DNA from: Nocardioides faecalis
Lineage (GTDB): Bacteria > Actinomycetota > Actinomycetes > Propionibacteriales > Nocardioidaceae
Direction: 5' to 3'
Assembly (NCBI RefSeq): GCF_018388425.1
Contig: NZ_CP074406.1
Span: forward strand, 992,001-1,056,000
DNA: 64,000 nucleotides
How positions within the stretch are numbered: position 1 is the stretch's first letter; every line of letters starts with the position of its first letter. Shown here one piece after another: positions 59,546 through 64,000 of the stretch. Both the position numbers and the translations under genes were made by a program. The notes beneath the pieces are model-generated. The model was not told the DNA's origin. It made no database searches and worked only from the letters and a program-made list of their open reading frames with translations.

Positions 59546-61056
59546 GTGAGACCGTCTCGACCGTGAGCGTGCGCGACTCCCTGGTCCTGCCCGAGGTCGG
59601 CGAGCTCGTCGACGGCGCCTGGGCCACCCCGGCCGAGACGCTCGACGTGGTGCTGGCCGACCCGTTCCTCGGCACCCCCGTCGGCACCGCCGTGGCCAGC
59701 AGCAGCGCCGCCGTCGAGGCGGCGCTGAGCGCCGCCGACCGCGTGCACCGCGAGGGCTCGTGGGCCGGCGTGCCCGTCGAGCGCCGCGCGGAGATCCTCG
59801 ACGCCGTCGGGGCGGCGCTGGCGCCCGAGGTGCCGCGGCTGGCCGCGCTGGAGTCGTTCGCGACCGGCGTGCCGATCGCACAGACCTCCATCGTCGGCAT
59901 GATCGTGCCCGGCGCCTTCCACCTCGCCGCGCAGATGCTGCGCGACGGCGTGCTGGCCGACACCGTCACCGGCGAGCACGGCAACCCCGTCGAGGTGCAC
60001 CGGCTCCCGCTCGGCCCCGCGCTCGCGCTGGTGCCGTTCAACGCCCCCGCCCCGATGGCCGCGCACAAGATCGCCAGCTCGCTGGCCGTCGGCGCACCGA
60101 CCCTGCTCAAGCCGAGCGAGTACGCGCCGTGGGGGACCACCGCGCTGGCTCGCATCGTCGCCGACGTCCTGGACGCCGAGGGCGTGCCCGCCGGCACCTT
60201 CCAGCTGCTCCAGGGCGGCCCGGCCGTCGGCGGTCAGCTGGTCAACGACGTGCGGGTGCGTGCGGTCTCCTTCACCGGGGGCCTCGGTGGCGGCAGGGCG
60301 ATCGCCGCGGCGTGCGCGGCCAACTTCACCGCGCTCCAGCTCGAGCTCGGCGGCAACAACCCGCTGCTGGTGATGCCCGACGCCGACCCGGCCGACGCCG
60401 CCCGCCGCGCGGTGGACCTGCTGACCACGCTGAACGGCCAGTGGTGCCGTGCGCTGGGTCGTCTCGTCGTACCGACGGCGCTGGCCGAGGCCGTGCGCGC
60501 GGGCGTCGAGGAACGGCTCGCCGCCCTGGTCGCCGGCGACCCGCTCGACCACGACACCGACCTCGGCCCGATCATCCACGCCGTGCACCTGTCCCGGCTG
60601 CGCGCCGAGATCGACGCCCGGCTCACCGCCGCCGGCGACGCCGGTGTCCTCACGGCACCGACCGCGGTGCCGGCGACGGGCACCTTCCTGGCCCCGACGC
60701 TGATCTCCGGCACGCCGAGCGAGGCCGCCCTGGAGGAGGTCTTCGGCCCGGTCGCCACGATGCACACCTACGACACCCTCGAGGAGGCCGTCGAGCTGGC
60801 CAACGCCACGCCCTTCGGGCTCGAGGGGTACGTCGTGGGCACCGACACCGAGGCCGCGCTGGACGTGGCCCGCCGGGTGCGCGCCGGCGAGGTCAAGGTC
60901 AACGGCTCGACCATCATGAGCCTGCACCTGATGACCCCGCGGCCGGCCTGGGGCCTGTCCGGCATGGGCGAGGAGGGCACCGTGGAGACCATGCGGTTCT
61001 TCACCGGCGCCCGCGTCGTCGGTGTCGAGGGCGGCTACGCCCTGCACGGGCGATGA
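59542..61056 (+). CDS. Aldehyde dehydrogenase family protein
   Basis: 504 residues from GTG 59542 (GTGA overlap). Complete ALDH: PFNAPAPMAAHKIASSLAVG, KPSEYAPWG, Glu268 (LELGGNNPLLV), catalytic Cys302 (GQWCRALGR) and EEVFGPVATMHTY. Oxidises an aldehyde to acid with NAD(P). Third gene of the plus-strand catabolic operon 56907-61940. Confidence 0.93.
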   Translation: MSETVSTVSVRDSLVLPEVGELVDGAWATPAETLDVVLADPFLGTPVGTAVASSSAAVEAALSAADRVHREGSWAGVPVERRAEILDAVGAALAPEVPRLAALESFATGVPIAQTSIVGMIVPGAFHLAAQMLRDGVLADTVTGEHGNPVEVHRLPLGPALALVPFNAPAPMAAHKIASSLAVGAPTLLKPSEYAPWGTTALARIVADVLDAEGVPAGTFQLLQGGPAVGGQLVNDVRVRAVSFTGGLGGGRAIAAACAANFTALQLELGGNNPLLVMPDADPADAARRAVDLLTTLNGQWCRALGRLVVPTALAEAVRAGVEERLAALVAGDPLDHDTDLGPIIHAVHLSRLRAEIDARLTAAGDAGVLTAPTAVPATGTFLAPTLISGTPSEAALEEVFGPVATMHTYDTLEEAVELANATPFGLEGYVVGTDTEAALDVARRVRAGEVKVNGSTIMSLHLMTPRPAWGLSGMGEEGTVETMRFFTGARVVGVEGGYALHGR

Positions 61057-61940
61057 CCGCTGAGCCCAGCGCCGCCGGACGGCTGAGGGAGCTGCTCGCG
61101 GGCTCCGAGGTCGTCCGGCTCCCCGGCGTCCACGACGCCGTGAGCGCCGGGCTCGCCGCCGCGGCCGGCGCCCGCGGGGTGCACCTGTCCGGTGCTGCCG
61201 TCTCCGCGGTCGACCTGGGCCTGCCGGACCTCGGGTTCGTGCACGGCACCGACATCGCCCGGCGGGCGGCCTCGCTGGTCCCCGCGCTCGCGGGCGTGCC
61301 GGTCCTCGCCGATGCCGACACCGGCTACGGCAACGCCCTGCAGGCCCGGCACACCGCCCGCAGCTACGCGGCCGCCGGCATCGCCGGGCTGCACCTGGAG
61401 GACCAGGTGGCGCCCAAACGGTGCGGCCACCTGGGCGGCAAGGAGGTCGTCGGCGCCGAGGAGGCAGCCGCACGCGTCGCCGCCGCGGTCGCCTCCGGCA
61501 CCGACCTGGTCGTCGTGGCCCGCACCGACGCGCTGTCGGTGCTGGGGCGCGAGGAGGCCGTCACCCGCTGCCGCGCCTTCGCCGAAGCCGGCGCCGACGC
61601 CGTGTTCGTCGAGGGCGCCGGCGTGGCGGACCTGCACGCGGTCGCCGAGGCGCTCGCCGCCGACGGCCGCCCGCTGCCGCAGGTCTACAACCGCTCCGAG
61701 GCCGGCGGCCCGGTCGAGGCCGGCCCCGACGACGCCACCCTGGCCGCCGCGGGCGTGCGGCTGGTGATCCACCCGGTCTCCGCGCTGCTGGCCGCCGCGG
61801 ACGCCGTACGACGCAGCTACGCCGCGATCCTCGCCGACGGCCACGCGGGCGAGGTCCCGCGGATGTCGTGGCCGGAGCTGACCGGCCTGGTCGGCCTGCC
61901 CGGTCTGCTGCGCGACGAGCAGACCTACGCCCACCGCTGA
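61053..61940 (+). CDS. Isocitrate lyase/PEP mutase family enzyme
   Basis: 295 residues from ATG 61053 (ATGA overlap). TIM barrel with PVLADADTGYGNALQ (Asp87 and Asp89 bind Mg), LHLEDQVAPKRCGHLGGKEVV (catalytic Cys loop as in 2-methylisocitrate lyase and oxaloacetate decarboxylase), VVVARTDAL and VFVEGAG. Cleaves or decarboxylates a C4-C7 hydroxy- or oxo-diacid. The specific substrate is unknown. Last gene of its operon. Confidence 0.9.
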   Translation: MTAEPSAAGRLRELLAGSEVVRLPGVHDAVSAGLAAAAGARGVHLSGAAVSAVDLGLPDLGFVHGTDIARRAASLVPALAGVPVLADADTGYGNALQARHTARSYAAAGIAGLHLEDQVAPKRCGHLGGKEVVGAEEAAARVAAAVASGTDLVVVARTDALSVLGREEAVTRCRAFAEAGADAVFVEGAGVADLHAVAEALAADGRPLPQVYNRSEAGGPVEAGPDDATLAAAGVRLVIHPVSALLAAADAVRRSYAAILADGHAGEVPRMSWPELTGLVGLPGLLRDEQTYAHR

Positions 61941-62006
61941 ACGTCCGATCCCAGATCCCCCAGATTTCCCAGATCCCCCTAGATCCCCAACACGAGGTGC
62001 CCTGAG

Positions 62007-63239
62007 ATGACCACAGCTTCCCTTGGCTCGGCGATCGTCGCCGGCGCAGGCCCGGTCGGATTGACCGCGGCGCTGATCCTGGCCCGTGCCGGTGTGCAGG
62101 TGACCGTGCTGGAGGCCGGGGACGCCCTGGCCACCGAGTCGCGCGCCTCGACCTTCCACCCGCCGAGCCTGGAGATGCTCGCCGAGCTGGGCGTGCTGGA
62201 GACGCTCATGGAGCGCGGCATCGTCTCGACCGGGTTCCAGTACCGCGACCGCCGTACCGGCCCGATCGCCGACCTCGACCTCGGTGTGCTCGCCGAGGAC
62301 ACGCCGTACCCGTTCCGGGTCCAGGCCGAGCAGTCCAAGCTGACGCCGATCCTCCTCGAGGTGCTCGAGGGCCTGGACAACGTCACCGTCCGCTTCGGGC
62401 AGCGCGTCGTGGCCGCCGAGACGGTCTCCGGTCCGTCCGGGGAGCAGGGCGTGGTGCGCACCGAGGTGGGCGAGACCTTCGCGGCGGACTGGGTGCTCGG
62501 TGCCGACGGGTCCAACTCGCAGGTCCGCCAGACCGCCGGGTTCACCTTCGAGGGCATGACCTACCCGGAGCGGTTCCTGGTCGCCTCCACCACCGAGGAC
62601 CTGGACACGATCCTGCCGGGCATCTCGGCGGTCAACTACGTCTTCGACCCCACCGAGTGGCTGGTGCTGCTGCGCACGCCGGAGCACTGGCGGGTGCTGT
62701 TCCCGACCGCGCAGGACACCCCCGACGAGGTCGAGAGCGACCCCGCCCGGGTGCAGGAGCGTCTCGCCGGCGTCGCCGACCTCGGCCGCGAGTGGGACGT
62801 GCTGCACACGACGCTGTACCGGGTGCACCAGCGGGTCGCCGACGAGTTCCGCAAGGGCCGTCTGATCCTGATGGGCGATGCCGCGCACATCAACAACCCG
62901 CTCGGCGGGATGGGCATGAACTCGGGCATCCACGACGCCCACGTCGAGACCAACGCCCTGCTGGCGCTGCTGCGTGGCGAGGGCACCCTGGAGGAGCTGG
63001 ACGAGGCGTGCGAGGCGCGCCGCGAGGTCGCGCTGTCCTACGTCAAGACCATCACCCACGACAACTGGGAGAAGCTGCGTCAGGACGACCCGGAGGCGAT
63101 CCGGGCCTACCACGACGAGCTGCGCGAGCTGGCCGGCGACAAGGAGCGGATGCGCAAGCACCTGCTCAACACCTCGATGATCAACTCGCTGCGCTCGGGC
63201 AAGGTCGTCGACATGGTCGGGGTCAAGGCGAGCGGATGA
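62007..63239 (+). CDS. FAD-dependent aromatic-ring-type monooxygenase (PHBH family)
   Basis: 410 residues from ATG 62007 with GAGGTG 7 nt upstream. Group A flavin monooxygenase: GxGxxG in IVAGAGPVGLTAALILARAG, DG motif VLGADGSNSQVRQTAG and GD motif LILMGDAAHINNPLGGMGMNSGI. Hydroxylates an aromatic or heteroaromatic substrate with NAD(P)H and O2. Overlaps the following aldehyde dehydrogenase gene by 4 bp. Confidence 0.93.
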   Translation: MTTASLGSAIVAGAGPVGLTAALILARAGVQVTVLEAGDALATESRASTFHPPSLEMLAELGVLETLMERGIVSTGFQYRDRRTGPIADLDLGVLAEDTPYPFRVQAEQSKLTPILLEVLEGLDNVTVRFGQRVVAAETVSGPSGEQGVVRTEVGETFAADWVLGADGSNSQVRQTAGFTFEGMTYPERFLVASTTEDLDTILPGISAVNYVFDPTEWLVLLRTPEHWRVLFPTAQDTPDEVESDPARVQERLAGVADLGREWDVLHTTLYRVHQRVADEFRKGRLILMGDAAHINNPLGGMGMNSGIHDAHVETNALLALLRGEGTLEELDEACEARREVALSYVKTITHDNWEKLRQDDPEAIRAYHDELRELAGDKERMRKHLLNTSMINSLRSGKVVDMVGVKASG

Positions 63240-64000
63240 TCCAGCGGGAGAACCCGGCGCGCACCGACGAGGTGGTCGCGACGGTCCCCGTCGCCACCGC
63301 CGACGACGTCGACGCGGTCGTCACCGCCGCCGACGCCGCCCAGCGCACCTGGCGGGCGGTGCCCGTCGCCGAGCGCGCCGCGGTGCTGCTCGCCGCCGCC
63401 GACGCGCTGGCCGCGGAGGTCGACGCGATCGCCGAGGCGATGGCACGCGAGACCGGCAAGGTGCTCGGTGACGCCCGGGGCGAGGCCGGCTTCGCGGTGC
63501 ACGTGCTGCGGTTCTACGCCGGCCGGGCGCCGGAGCTGCTGGCCGAGGAGGTCCGCGACGACGAGCGCGGCCGCCTGGTCGTCCGGCACCGCCCGTACGG
63601 CGTCGTCGCCGCGGTCACCCCGTGGAACGCGCCGCTGATCCTGACCATGCTCAAGCTGGCGCCGGGCCTGGTGGCCGGCAACGCGCTGGTGGTCAAGCCC
63701 TCGCCGCTGGCCCCGGTCGCGGTGGCCCGGATGGTCGAGGTGCTCGCCACCCACCTGCCCGCAGGCCTCGTCGCCGTCGTGCAGGGCGGCGCGGAGACCG
63801 CGACCGCGCTGGTCACCCACCCGCGCACCGCGAAGGTCGCGTTCACCGGCGGCGACGTCGCCGGCCGCGCGATCGCGGCCACGGCCTCGCAGGCGCTGGT
63901 GCCCAGCGTGCTGGAGCTCGGCGGCAACGACGCAGCGGTGCTGCTCGACGACGTCGCCCTGAGCGAGGCCGACGCCGAGCGCCTGGTGATGGCGGCGTTC
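63236..64000 (+). CDS. Aldehyde dehydrogenase, 3' end outside window
   Basis: Open from ATG 63236 (ATGA overlap with the monooxygenase) to the window end, 255 residues. N-terminal two-thirds of an ALDH: RPYGVVAAVTPWNAPLILTM, VVKPSPLAPVAVARM, VAFTGGDVAGRAIA and catalytic Glu in SVLELGGNDAAVLL. The catalytic Cys lies beyond the window. Succinate-semialdehyde or related aldehyde dehydrogenase type; second ALDH of the cluster. Confidence 0.92.
   Translation, partial: MIQRENPARTDEVVATVPVATADDVDAVVTAADAAQRTWRAVPVAERAAVLLAAADALAAEVDAIAEAMARETGKVLGDARGEAGFAVHVLRFYAGRAPELLAEEVRDDERGRLVVRHRPYGVVAAVTPWNAPLILTMLKLAPGLVAGNALVVKPSPLAPVAVARMVEVLATHLPAGLVAVVQGGAETATALVTHPRTAKVAFTGGDVAGRAIAATASQALVPSVLELGGNDAAVLLDDVALSEADAERLVMAAF

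Overview
The window is about 72% G+C DNA from an actinobacterium. Gene content points to Propionibacteriales, probably Nocardioides or a near relative: a GlnX-GlnH-PknG signalling locus, a BioQ-regulated BioYMN biotin transporter, gene order serA...leuB-ilvE-cimA, GTG starts, dense 4-bp gene overlaps, and many starts placed 6-9 nt after a TANNNT box (leaderless mRNAs). The genus is inferred from gene content only.

Layout. (1) 1-1.3 kb: 3' part of serA with its terminator. (2) 1.4-15 kb: accessory DNA. A four-gene minus-strand operon (10187 to 1959) encodes a Wadjet-like SMC anti-plasmid system (jetA-jetB-jetC-jetD), every junction a 4-bp overlap. Beside it are gene scraps, a frameshifted gene for an array of excisionase/MerR-like helix-turn-helix modules, a 722-residue protein I do not recognise, and a second frameshifted gene. 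(3) 15-17.2 kb: divergent MocR-type regulator (YczR-like) and YczE-like membrane protein. (4) 17.3-30.0 kb: a ten-gene operon: TelA, helical protein, CbbX/EccA-type AAA+ ATPase, GlnX-like membrane sensor, GlnH-like lipoprotein, helical protein, PknG-like kinase, PP2C phosphatase, VWA protein, FHA protein. It reads as a complete phospho-signalling circuit from periplasmic ligand to kinase, phosphatase and phosphothreonine reader. (5) 30.1-37.8 kb: methyltransferase, then branched-chain amino acid genes leuB, ilvE and cimA with two candidate leader-peptide attenuators (one Leu/Val/Ile-rich, one Thr/Ile-rich followed by a terminator), plus a YjbR protein and a membrane Ser/Thr kinase. (6) 37.9-45.2 kb: TetR/FMN reductase, amidase, bioN-bioM-bioY with divergent bioQ and its palindromic operator, zwf. 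Two arrays of a 22-bp repeat in opposite orientation bracket 37.8-43.4 kb. (7) 45.4-64 kb: a catabolic cluster under a GntR/FCD regulator: membrane protein, His-rich cupin, acyl-CoA synthetase, HMG-CoA lyase-like enzyme, class III CoA transferase, isochorismatase-fold hydrolase, cupin, MFS transporter, double-nitrilase protein, flavin reductase/HMGL-like fusion, acyl-CoA-dehydrogenase-fold oxidoreductase, two aldehyde dehydrogenases (one cut by the window end), PEP mutase/isocitrate-lyase family enzyme and an FAD monooxygenase. It probably breaks down an organic acid or N-containing (amide, nitrile or heterocyclic) compound to CoA thioesters; the substrate cannot be told from sequence.

The items most worth pursuing are the Wadjet-like operon with non-canonical JetC ATPase motifs and its unknown neighbours, the expanded PknG circuit whose kinase, phosphatase and FHA reader all carry N-terminal zinc ribbons, and the two attenuator leaders. 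All family assignments are by eye from protein motifs; no database search was run.
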